This document shows positions 1 through 6,512 of a stretch of 64,000 bases of DNA, one piece after another. Source of the stretch: Streptomyces sp. NBC_01276 (GTDB lineage Bacteria; Actinomycetota; Actinomycetes; Streptomycetales; Streptomycetaceae). Made by a program: the position numbers and the translations under genes. Within the stretch, counting starts at the first letter, position 1, and each line of letters starts with the position of its first letter. Under the pieces are notes generated by a model. It was not told the DNA's origin and ran no database searches. It worked only from the letters and a program-made list of their open reading frames with translations. The stretch is from positions 4,586,501 to 4,650,500 of the forward strand of contig NZ_CP108442.1 of NCBI RefSeq assembly GCF_041435355.1, in the 5' to 3' direction.

Positions 1-908
1 ATCGGGGCGATGGAGAGCACCGTGATCTTGTCGAGCTCCAGGTCCGAGGGGTCCGGGAGGGTGTTCGTGAAGACGAACTCGCTGACCTTGGAGTTCTTCA
101 GGCGGTCGGCGGCCGGGCCCGACAGGATGCCGTGGGTGGCCGTCACGATGACGTCCTCGGCGCCGTGCGCGAAGAGCGCGTCGGCCGCGGCGCAGATGGT
201 GCCGCCGGTGTCGATCATGTCGTCGACCAGGACGCAGACGCGGCCCTTGACCTCACCGACGACCTCGTGGACGGTCACCTGGTTGGCGACGTCCTTGTCG
301 CGGCGCTTGTGCACGATGGCCAGCGGCGCGTCCAGGCGGTCGCACCAGCGGTCGGCCACGCGCACGCGGCCGGCGTCCGGGGAGACGATCGTCAGCTTGG
401 TGCGGTCCACCTTGGCGCCCACGTAGTCCGCGAGGACGTTGAGGGCGGACAGGTGGTCGACCGGGCCGTCGAAGAAGCCCTGGATCTGGTCGGTGTGCAG
501 GTCGACCGTGAGGATGCGGTCGGCGCCCGCGGTCTTCAGCAGGTCCGCGACCAGGCGGGCCGAGATGGGCTCGCGGCCCTTGTGCTTCTTGTCCTGACGG
601 GCGTAGCCGTAGGAGGGGATGATCACGGTGATGGAGCGTGCCGACGCGCGCTTCAGCGCGTCGATCATGATCAGCTGCTCCATGATCCACTTGTTGATCG
701 GAGCCGTGTGGCTCTGGATCAGGAAGCAGTCCGCGCCGCGAGCCGACTCCTGGAAGCGGACGTAGATCTCACCGTTCGCGAAGTCGAAAGCCTTGGTCGG
801 CACGAGGCCGACTCCCAGCTGGTGCGCGACCTCCTCGGCCAGCTCGGGGTGGGCGCGGCCGGAGAAGAGCATCAGCTTCTTCTCGCCGGTCGTCTTGATC
901 CCGGTCAC
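1..908 (-). CDS. prs: Ribose-phosphate pyrophosphokinase (PRPP synthetase), C-terminus beyond window
   Basis: Makes 5-phosphoribosyl-1-pyrophosphate from ribose-5-phosphate and ATP, the cytosolic precursor for purines, pyrimidines, NAD, histidine and tryptophan. Reading the minus strand from the GTG at 908 gives 302 codons before the window edge, against about 325 in the family, so roughly the last 20 residues are missing. The early KLMLFSGRAHPELA stretch, the PSYGYARQDKK loop and the PRPP-binding VLVDDMIDTGGT motif (about residues 224-236) are all visible. It lies directly downstream of glmU on the same strand with a gap of about 130 bases; prs next to glmU is a common actinobacterial arrangement. 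The start is a GTG. The identification is firm and only the 3' end is unseen. Confidence 0.95.
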   Translation of the reverse strand, partial: MTGIKTTGEKKLMLFSGRAHPELAEEVAHQLGVGLVPTKAFDFANGEIYVRFQESARGADCFLIQSHTAPINKWIMEQLIMIDALKRASARSITVIIPSYGYARQDKKHKGREPISARLVADLLKTAGADRILTVDLHTDQIQGFFDGPVDHLSALNVLADYVGAKVDRTKLTIVSPDAGRVRVADRWCDRLDAPLAIVHKRRDKDVANQVTVHEVVGEVKGRVCVLVDDMIDTGGTICAAADALFAHGAEDVIVTATHGILSGPAADRLKNSKVSEFVFTNTLPDPSDLELDKITVLSIAP

Positions 909-1042
909 AGCACTGTCTCCTCAGACGTGTGGAAAGCTGCTCGCCCCCGTGTGCGTCCGTCCCGCACACGGTGAGCCAGCCGAATTGCGTGCACCTATCA
1001 CGGTACGCCGTCCCGGGCGTACCTGTTTCCGGTCAGTTCACC

Positions 1043-2491
1043 TCAGGGGCGACCGGAGTCCTGCTCGCCGGTCGACTGCGCGGCCGTCGCGGCCGCGCTG
1101 CCGGGGCGCTTGCGGGCCACCCAGCCCTCGATATTCCGCTGCTGGCCGCGGGCCACGGCCAGGGCGCCGGGCGGCACGTCCTTGGTGATCACCGAGCCGG
1201 CGGCCGTGTAGGCGCCGTCCCCGATGGTGACGGGAGCCACAAACATGTTGTCGGAGCCCGTCTTGCAGTGTGAGCCGACGGTGGTGTGGTGCTTGTGTTC
1301 GCCGTCGTAGTTCACGAACACGCTGGCGGCGCCGATGTTCGTGTACTCGCCGATCGTCGCGTCGCCCACGTACGACAGGTGGGGCACCTTGGTGCCCTCG
1401 CCGATCGTCGCGTTCTTCATCTCGACGTACGTGCCGGCCTTGGCCTTGAGGCCGAGGTTCGTGCCGGGCCGCAGGTACGCGAAGGGGCCGACGCTCGCCT
1501 GCTCCCCGATCACGGCGCCGTCCGCCACCGTGTTGTCCACGCGGGCGCCCGCGCCCACCCGGGTGTCCTTGAGCCGGGTGTTCGGGCCGACCTCGGCCCC
1601 CTCGGCGATGTGCGTGGCGCCCAGCAGCTGGGTGCCCGGGTGGATCAGGGCGTCCTGCCCGAAGGTCACCGTCACGTCCACGAAGGTGCCGGCCGGGTCG
1701 ATGACCGTCACGCCCGCGAGCATGGCCCGCTCCAGCAGGCGCGCGTTCAGCAGCGCCCGGGCCTCGGCCAGCTGGACCCGGTTGTTGATGCCGAGGATCT
1801 GGCGGTGGTCCGCGCCGACCGCCGCGCCGACGCGGTGGCCCGCCTCGCGCAGGATGCCGAGCACGTCGGTGAGGTACTCCTCGCCCTGGCTGTTGTCCGT
1901 GCGGACCTTGCCGAGCGCGTCCGCGAGGAGGCGTCCGTCGAAGGCGAAGACCCCGGAGTTGATCTCCCGGATCGCGCGCTGCGCGTCGGTGGCGTCCTTG
2001 TGTTCGACGATGGCGGTCACGGCGCCGGTGGCCGGGTCGCGGACGATGCGGCCGTAGCCGGTGGAGTCCGGGACCTCGGCGGTCAGCACGGTGACGGCGT
2101 TGCCGTCGGCCCCGTGGGTGGCGGCGAGCTGCGCGAGGGTCTCGCCGGTCAGCAGCGGGGTGTCGCCGCAGACCACGATCACGGTGCCGTCGACCGGCCC
2201 GCCGAGCTCTTCGAGGGCCATCCGGACGGCGTGCCCGGTGCCGTTCTGCTCGTGCTGGACCGCGGTGCGGACGTCGGCGTCGATCCCGGCGAGGTGCGCG
2301 GTGACCTGCTCGCGCGCGTGGCCGACGACGACCACGAGGTGTGCGGGGTCCAGCTCGCGGGAGGCGGCGACCACGTGACCGACGAGCGAGCGCCCGCAGA
2401 TCTCGTGCAGGACCTTGGGGGTGGCCGACTTCATGCGGGTGCCTTCACCCGCTGCGAGTACGACGACGGCTGCCGGGCGGGTTGCGCTCAC
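1043..2491 (-). CDS. glmU: Bifunctional UDP-GlcNAc pyrophosphorylase / glucosamine-1-phosphate acetyltransferase
   Basis: Catalyses the last two steps to UDP-N-acetylglucosamine in the cytosol, feeding peptidoglycan and wall polymers. The 482-residue protein has the usual length. It carries the nucleotidyltransferase loop AAGEGTRMKSATPKVLH near residues 12-28, then from about residue 250 a left-handed beta-helix of hexapeptide repeats. The acetyltransferase site shows as YLRPGT, KNATIGEGTKVPHLSYVGDA and NYDGEHKHHT. A low-complexity tail (SAAATAAQSTGEQDSGRP) follows the helix. It starts at ATG 2491 and lies between a tRNA-Gln and prs, all on the minus strand. No missing residues were noticed. 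Confidence 0.97.
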   Translation of the reverse strand: MSATRPAAVVVLAAGEGTRMKSATPKVLHEICGRSLVGHVVAASRELDPAHLVVVVGHAREQVTAHLAGIDADVRTAVQHEQNGTGHAVRMALEELGGPVDGTVIVVCGDTPLLTGETLAQLAATHGADGNAVTVLTAEVPDSTGYGRIVRDPATGAVTAIVEHKDATDAQRAIREINSGVFAFDGRLLADALGKVRTDNSQGEEYLTDVLGILREAGHRVGAAVGADHRQILGINNRVQLAEARALLNARLLERAMLAGVTVIDPAGTFVDVTVTFGQDALIHPGTQLLGATHIAEGAEVGPNTRLKDTRVGAGARVDNTVADGAVIGEQASVGPFAYLRPGTNLGLKAKAGTYVEMKNATIGEGTKVPHLSYVGDATIGEYTNIGAASVFVNYDGEHKHHTTVGSHCKTGSDNMFVAPVTIGDGAYTAAGSVITKDVPPGALAVARGQQRNIEGWVARKRPGSAAATAAQSTGEQDSGRP

Positions 2492-2585
2492 GGGTGTGCC
2501 CTTCGGCTTCGGGGGTGGACCCAGGAAGGATACCGGTGCCGAAGTGCCCCTGTTCTGGGGGACTCCCGGGGGCGGACATGCGAAA

Positions 2586-2610
2586 GGGTCCCGACCGGAG
2601 GTCAGGACCC
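2586..2610 (-). terminator. Hairpin downstream of tRNA-Gln
   Basis: On the minus strand, a hairpin with a GGGTCC/GGACCC outer stem, one mismatch, a GACC/GGTC inner stem and a 3-base loop starts 26 bases after the tRNA-Gln 3' end and precedes glmU. Streptomyces terminators often lack a U-tract, so this is a plausible tRNA terminator. Confidence 0.45.
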
Positions 2611-2636
2611 GCGTGCTGTGAGCTCCCCGTGCTGAG

Positions 2637-2708
2637 CTCCCCTGTCAGGACTCGAACCCGAACATAAGGCACCAAAAGCCTCAGTGCTGCCAATTACACC
2701 ACAGGGGA
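2637..2708 (-). tRNA. tRNA-Gln (anticodon UUG)
   Basis: The 72-base gene folds into a cloverleaf. The acceptor stem is TCCCCTG/CAGGGGA, the anticodon stem GAGGC/GCCTT encloses the loop TTTTGGT with anticodon TTG, and the T-arm contains GGTTCGAA. The discriminator base is G and the 3' CCA is not encoded, as is common in Streptomyces. Confidence 0.95.
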
Positions 2709-2853
2709 TAGCAAATCCGATCGAATCGGACTTTCTGCGCTGCCGATCAAGCTGGCCGTCCTAACTATGCCGTACCACCCGCCCTCCCCGCGACGGTACT
2801 CGCGCCCGTATATGTCCGGGGTCGGCGCACGGGCCGCCCGTACGCTGGACGGC

Positions 2854-4125
2854 ATGACCGGTACGGGGGAAGAGCGCGAGGGGACGGGCCGCGACGGGCC
2901 CTGGTGGTGGGAGCGGTGGAGGTCCGCGCTCCTGGACGTGGGGCTCGCCGCGGTGTCCGCCGCCGAGTGCGGGCTGGAGGGGCTGCCCTTCGCCCGGGAG
3001 GCGGGGATCCCGGCGGCCCTGGGCGTGTCGTTCGGAGTGGTGGTGGGGGCCACGCTGCTGCTGCGGCGGCGGTGGCCGGTGGCGGTGGTGCTCGTCGGCA
3101 TCGGCGTGTCCCCCGCCATGATGGGCTTCCTGCTCGGGGTGGTGGGCCTCTACACCCTCGCCGCCTGCGAGGTGCCCCGCCGGGTCACGGTGACGCTGGG
3201 CTCGATGTCGCTCGCCGCGACCTTCGTGGTCACGTACCTGCGCACCCGCGGCGACGTGGAGGCCGACGGGCTGCTCGTGGTGGTGCTGTCCGCGTTCATG
3301 GCGGTGGCGCTGACCGTGCCGCCGGTGCTGCTCGGGCTGTACGTGGGGGCCCGGCGGCGGCTGATGGAGAGCCTCCAGGAGCGCGCCGACTCCCTGGAAC
3401 GGGAGCTGTCGCTGCTGGCCGACCGGGCCGAGGAGCGGGCCGAGTGGGCCCGTACGGAGGAGCGCACGCGGATCGCGCGCGAGATGCACGACGTCGTCGC
3501 GCACCGGGTGTCGCTGATGGTGGTCCACGCGGCGGCGCTCCAGGCGGTGGCCGAGAAGGACCCCGGCAAGGCCGTGAAGAACGCCGCGCTGGTCGGCGAC
3601 ATGGGCCGGCAGGCCCTCACCGAGCTGCGCGAGATGCTCGGCGTGCTGCGGGCCGGGTCGCCGGGGCCCGGGCCCCGGCCGGCGGTCCGCGGGCACGCCG
3701 CGCAGGCGGCGCCGGCGCTCGCGGTCGAGGACGGGCCCTGCCTCGCCGAGCTGGAGGCGCTGGTCGGACAGTCCCGGGCTGCGGGGATGAACGTCGAGAT
3801 GGTCGTGCACGGCGAGGCGGAGCGGTACCCGGCGGAGGTGGAGCAGACCGCCTACCGGGTGGTGCAGGAGGCGCTGACCAACTGCCACAAGCATGCTCCG
3901 GGCGCGCGGGTCGTCGTACGGCTCGCGCACCGGGAGGGCGAGGTCGCCATGCAGGTCCAGAACGGGCCCTGCGGGGCGGACGGGGTCGAGCCCGGTCTGC
4001 CCAGCGGGGGCAACGGCCTGGTCGGGATGCGGGAGCGGGTGCTCGGGCTCGGCGGGGTGTTCGTGTCCGGGCCGACGGACGAGGGCGGCTTCAAGGTCTC
4101 CGCCGTCCTGCCGGCCTCCCGCTAG
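2854..4125 (+). CDS. NarL-type sensor histidine kinase (orphan)
   Basis: Membrane-bound sensor kinase. The roughly 170-residue N-terminal half is hydrophobic with about five membrane spans and little extracellular loop. A HisKA_3 dimerisation domain follows, with the phospho-acceptor His212 in REMHDVVAHR, and then a GHKL ATPase with N-box EALTNCHKHAPGA (about 340-352) and G-box GGNGLVGMRERV. The ATG at 2854 (423 aa) is preferred to an upstream ATG at 2767, because the extra 29 residues look like translated leader. No LuxR/NarL response regulator lies next to it: upstream is a tRNA and downstream a convergent SUKH gene. Its partner must be encoded elsewhere and its signal is unknown. Confidence 0.88.
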   Translation: MTGTGEEREGTGRDGPWWWERWRSALLDVGLAAVSAAECGLEGLPFAREAGIPAALGVSFGVVVGATLLLRRRWPVAVVLVGIGVSPAMMGFLLGVVGLYTLAACEVPRRVTVTLGSMSLAATFVVTYLRTRGDVEADGLLVVVLSAFMAVALTVPPVLLGLYVGARRRLMESLQERADSLERELSLLADRAEERAEWARTEERTRIAREMHDVVAHRVSLMVVHAAALQAVAEKDPGKAVKNAALVGDMGRQALTELREMLGVLRAGSPGPGPRPAVRGHAAQAAPALAVEDGPCLAELEALVGQSRAAGMNVEMVVHGEAERYPAEVEQTAYRVVQEALTNCHKHAPGARVVVRLAHREGEVAMQVQNGPCGADGVEPGLPSGGNGLVGMRERVLGLGGVFVSGPTDEGGFKVSAVLPASR

Positions 4126-4147
4126 GCCGTCCGGGTCCCGCGGCCGC

Positions 4148-4189
4148 CCGACGGGTCCTCGGGATCCGCCGACGGGTCCTCGGGATCCG
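4148..4189. repeat. Perfect 21-bp tandem duplication inside an inverted repeat
   Basis: Two identical 21-base units (4148-4168 and 4169-4189, each beginning CCGACGGGTCC) sit between the convergent kinase and SUKH-3 genes. They are flanked by CCGCGGCC (4138-4145) and GGCCGCGG (4193-4200), so the block could form a hairpin that terminates transcription from both sides. Confidence 0.6.
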
Positions 4190-4212
4190 CGGGGCCGCGG
4201 CGGTTCCCGGTG

Positions 4213-4725
4213 TCAGGGGCCCGTGGTCAGGCGGGCCGGCTGGAGGCCGGTCAGCAGGAGGGTGAGGGCCTCGTCGAGGCCGGAGCCCAGGTACCAGTCG
4301 CCGGTGTGGTCGATCCCGTAGACCCGGCCCTCGCGGTCGATGGCCAGGTGGGAGCCGCCGTCGGCGTCGGTGCCCAGCGGGCAGAGCTGGGTGGACAGGG
4401 CCCGTCCCAGGTCGGCGAAGGTACGGGCCAGGTGCAGGCCGGACAGCGGGTCGATGCGCAGCGTGGCGGGCGCTATCTGCCGGCCCGGCCCGGGGGCGGT
4501 CACCCGCAGTCCGCCGAACTCGGCCCAGGCCTCCACGGCCGCCGGGAAGACGTTGTGCCGGTGCCCGGCGGGCGTGGTGTGGTCGCGCAGCGCGTCGGCC
4601 CAGTACTCGGCCTGCTTGATGTCCCAGCGGCCGGGTTCCCATCCGGCGGTGCGCAGCGCTGAGTCCACGGGGCCCGGGAACCGGGTCGCCGAGGAGCGGT
4701 CGTAGGAGGCGGAGGAGGCGGTCAT
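4213..4725 (-). CDS. SUKH-3 family immunity-like protein
   Basis: A 170-residue soluble protein with the SUKH-3 pattern: a W-x(6)-W region (GWEPGRWDIKQAEYWADAL), a central FPAAVEAWAEFGGLRV strand-helix block, a LCPLGTDADGGSHLAIDREGRVYGIDHTGDWYLGSGLDEAL segment and a short hydrophobic end. SUKH domains are known antagonists of nuclease and deaminase toxins in bacterial conflict systems. It lies 5 bases after the YwqJ-like deaminase gene on the same strand, so the two form a candidate enzyme/immunity operon. The start is ATG 4725. The family call rests on pattern recognition; whether it binds its neighbour is inference. Confidence 0.8.
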   Translation of the reverse strand: MTASSASYDRSSATRFPGPVDSALRTAGWEPGRWDIKQAEYWADALRDHTTPAGHRHNVFPAAVEAWAEFGGLRVTAPGPGRQIAPATLRIDPLSGLHLARTFADLGRALSTQLCPLGTDADGGSHLAIDREGRVYGIDHTGDWYLGSGLDEALTLLLTGLQPARLTTGP

Positions 4726-4730
4726 GGCGG

Positions 4731-5279
4731 CTACTCGGGGTGGGTGAGGTCGACGGGGCGTACGCCGAAGTGGGTGAGGAGCGCGTCGCAGGAGCGGCAG
4801 GGCGGAGCGTAGCTGCCGTGCAGCGGGTCGCCGTCCTCGCGGATGCGGCGGGCGGTGATCCGGGAGTGCTTCAGGGAACGCCGGGCCTCGCTCGCCGTGA
4901 GCGGCTTGCGGGAGGCGCGCCGGCTGCGGGCGCCCTCGACGGCCGCGAGGTGGCGGGAGAGCAGGATCGCCTCCGGACAGCGGCCGGTGAAGCGCTCCCG
5001 CTGGCCGCTGGTGAGGGTGTCGAGGAAGTCCTGGACCAGCGGGTGCAGCACCGGCGGCCGGTCGCCCTTGCCCGCGGTCCCGGTCAGGGTCTCCCCGCGG
5101 ACCGAGAGCGCGGCGGCGACGGTGGGCAGGATGCCGTCGCGGCGGAAGCGCAGCACGGGCGGCGGGGTGGGGCCGTCGGTGCTGCTCCAGCGCAGGCGGG
5201 GGTCGCCGGCGGGGCCGGCCTCCGCCGCTTCCGCGCGGTCCGTGCGGCTCGCCAGGTTTTGCGTCGTCGCCGTCTGCAT
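4731..5279 (-). CDS. YwqJ-like putative deaminase
   Basis: A 182-residue protein with the zinc-ligand pattern of the deaminase fold: Cys101-Pro-Glu103 on the first motif helix and Cys161-x2-Cys164 (PPCRSCDALLTHFGV) on the second. These match YwqJ-related nucleic-acid/nucleotide deaminases of polymorphic toxin systems. Residues 1-40 look disordered and there is no signal peptide or export domain, so it should act in the cytosol. ATG 5279 is chosen because GGAGGGAAG precedes it at good spacing; the longer reading from 5465 has no such support. It is transcribed with the downstream SUKH-3 gene. The substrate is unknown, and the presence of all motif residues suggests it is catalytically competent. 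Confidence 0.75.
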   Translation of the reverse strand: MQTATTQNLASRTDRAEAAEAGPAGDPRLRWSSTDGPTPPPVLRFRRDGILPTVAAALSVRGETLTGTAGKGDRPPVLHPLVQDFLDTLTSGQRERFTGRCPEAILLSRHLAAVEGARSRRASRKPLTASEARRSLKHSRITARRIREDGDPLHGSYAPPCRSCDALLTHFGVRPVDLTHPE

Positions 5280-5340
5280 GGTCGCTTCTTCCCTCCCGTG
5301 ACCGCGGTGGTGGCCGCTGTTGCGCACGCCCCCGTGCTGC

Positions 5341-5364
5341 GGGGACAGCCTGTCAAATGTCCCC
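5341..5364. promoter_or_regulatory. Inverted repeat in the divergent SUKH/deaminase control region
   Basis: GGGGACA (5341-5347) and TGTCCCC (5358-5364) form 7-bp arms around a 10-base spacer, 62 bases upstream of the YwqJ-like start. A second perfect palindrome, CGAATATTCG, lies at 5384-5393 in an AT-rich pocket. Either could be an operator shared by the divergent operons. Confidence 0.4.
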
Positions 5365-5444
5365 AGTGGTGTGGAAGCGGGGTCGAATATTCGTATCAAT
5401 TCGGATGTTCCCGCCCCACGCGCGCACGTGGGATGCATGGGCGG

Positions 5445-5472
5445 GTGACCCTCTTGCCCGAGCACATAGGCT
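5445..5472 (+). promoter_or_regulatory. Candidate promoter for the nuclease-SUKH operon
   Basis: GTGACC (5445-5450) and TAGGCT (5467-5472) are separated by 16 bases, resembling a housekeeping Streptomyces promoter. An AGGGGG ribosome-binding site precedes ATG 5510. Confidence 0.4.
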
Positions 5473-5509
5473 GTGGTGAACCAGCCAGATCCAGCAGGGG
5501 GCTACCGCC

Positions 5510-6505
5510 ATGACGACAGGTCGGCTCGGGCAGCAGGCCGCGCCACCCAACGCCGCTTACTCGGGGCAGGTCGTGCACTTCCCGGACCCGGTCCGGGCCG
5601 CCCGCCATCCCCACGGAGTGCGGATGAGCGGGGACGGTCATCCCGACTTCTCGGCGTACGCGCGCGCGGCCGTGGAGATCGCCGAGCCCCCGGAGGGCTT
5701 CGGCGTGGACGAGCTGCGGCTGACGGACTTCGTGTCCGCCAACGCCGCCATGCGGGCGTCGGGCCACGCGCTGTGGGACACAGTCGGACCGGTGGCCACG
5801 CCGCACGGCTGGACCTGGCACCACGTGGCGGGCTCCCGCCGCATGGAACTGGTCCCCGTCGAGGTCAAGGCGCTGCTGCGGCACCACGCGGGCCTGGCGA
5901 CGGCGCCCGTGGACCACGACAAGCGCGGCACCCGGCCCCTCCAGGAGGTGCGCCCCGCGCACCTCGGGCTGCCCAAGAGCCTGGTGTCCGTCGCCGAACA
6001 GCAGGTGCAGGGGGTGGAGGAGGACCTCGGGTACCGGCTGCCCGAGGCCTACCGTTCCTTCCTCAAGGCAGCGGGCGGCTGCGCGCCGGTGGGCGCGGGG
6101 CTCCTCGTGGAGCTCGGGCTGCTGGTCGACCAGCCGTTCTTCACGGTGCGCGAGGAGGCGGCGGTCAACGACCTCGTCTACGTCAACAAGTGCCTGCGGG
6201 ACCACCTGACCAAGGACTACCTGTGCGTGGCCTTCGTCCAGGGCGGGCTGCTCGCGGTGAAGGTGAAGGGCGAGGGCGTCGGCTCCGTCTGGTTCTCCCC
6301 GTACGACGACGCGCGCGACCGGGACGGCTGGTCCGTGCAGGAGCGGGTGGAGCGGTTGCTGCTTCCGTGCGGTGCCGATTTCGATGCCTTCCTCGAACGC
6401 CTGGCGGGGAACCCGCCGGAGCTGGAGACGGTGGCCGGTCTGATGGTGGACGGCGGATTCGCGCGTTCGGTTCCGGTGGCGGGTGCCGCCCCGGGTGAGG
6501 GGTGA
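5510..6505 (+). CDS. WHH-type HNH/EndoVII nuclease domain fused to SUKH-1 (SMI1/KNR4) domain
   Basis: 331 residues. Residues 45-130 resemble toxin-type HNH/EndoVII nucleases of the WHH class: a DFSAYARAAVEI start, then W103-H104-H105, MELVP at 112-116 and the later His pair 125-126 (RHHAG). After about residue 150 comes a SUKH-1/SMI1-KNR4 domain (VEEDLGYRLPEAYRSFLKAAGG ... LCVAFVQGGLLAVKVKG ... FLERL). A nuclease and its usual immunity fold are thus in one cytosolic polypeptide, so the SUKH part may restrain the nuclease in cis. The start has AGGGGG upstream. The stop lies 7 bases before the next start, giving a two-gene operon. Nuclease activity is not proven and the domain may be degenerate. 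Confidence 0.78.
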   Translation: MTTGRLGQQAAPPNAAYSGQVVHFPDPVRAARHPHGVRMSGDGHPDFSAYARAAVEIAEPPEGFGVDELRLTDFVSANAAMRASGHALWDTVGPVATPHGWTWHHVAGSRRMELVPVEVKALLRHHAGLATAPVDHDKRGTRPLQEVRPAHLGLPKSLVSVAEQQVQGVEEDLGYRLPEAYRSFLKAAGGCAPVGAGLLVELGLLVDQPFFTVREEAAVNDLVYVNKCLRDHLTKDYLCVAFVQGGLLAVKVKGEGVGSVWFSPYDDARDRDGWSVQERVERLLLPCGADFDAFLERLAGNPPELETVAGLMVDGGFARSVPVAGAAPGEG

Positions 6506-6512
6506 TCACGCC

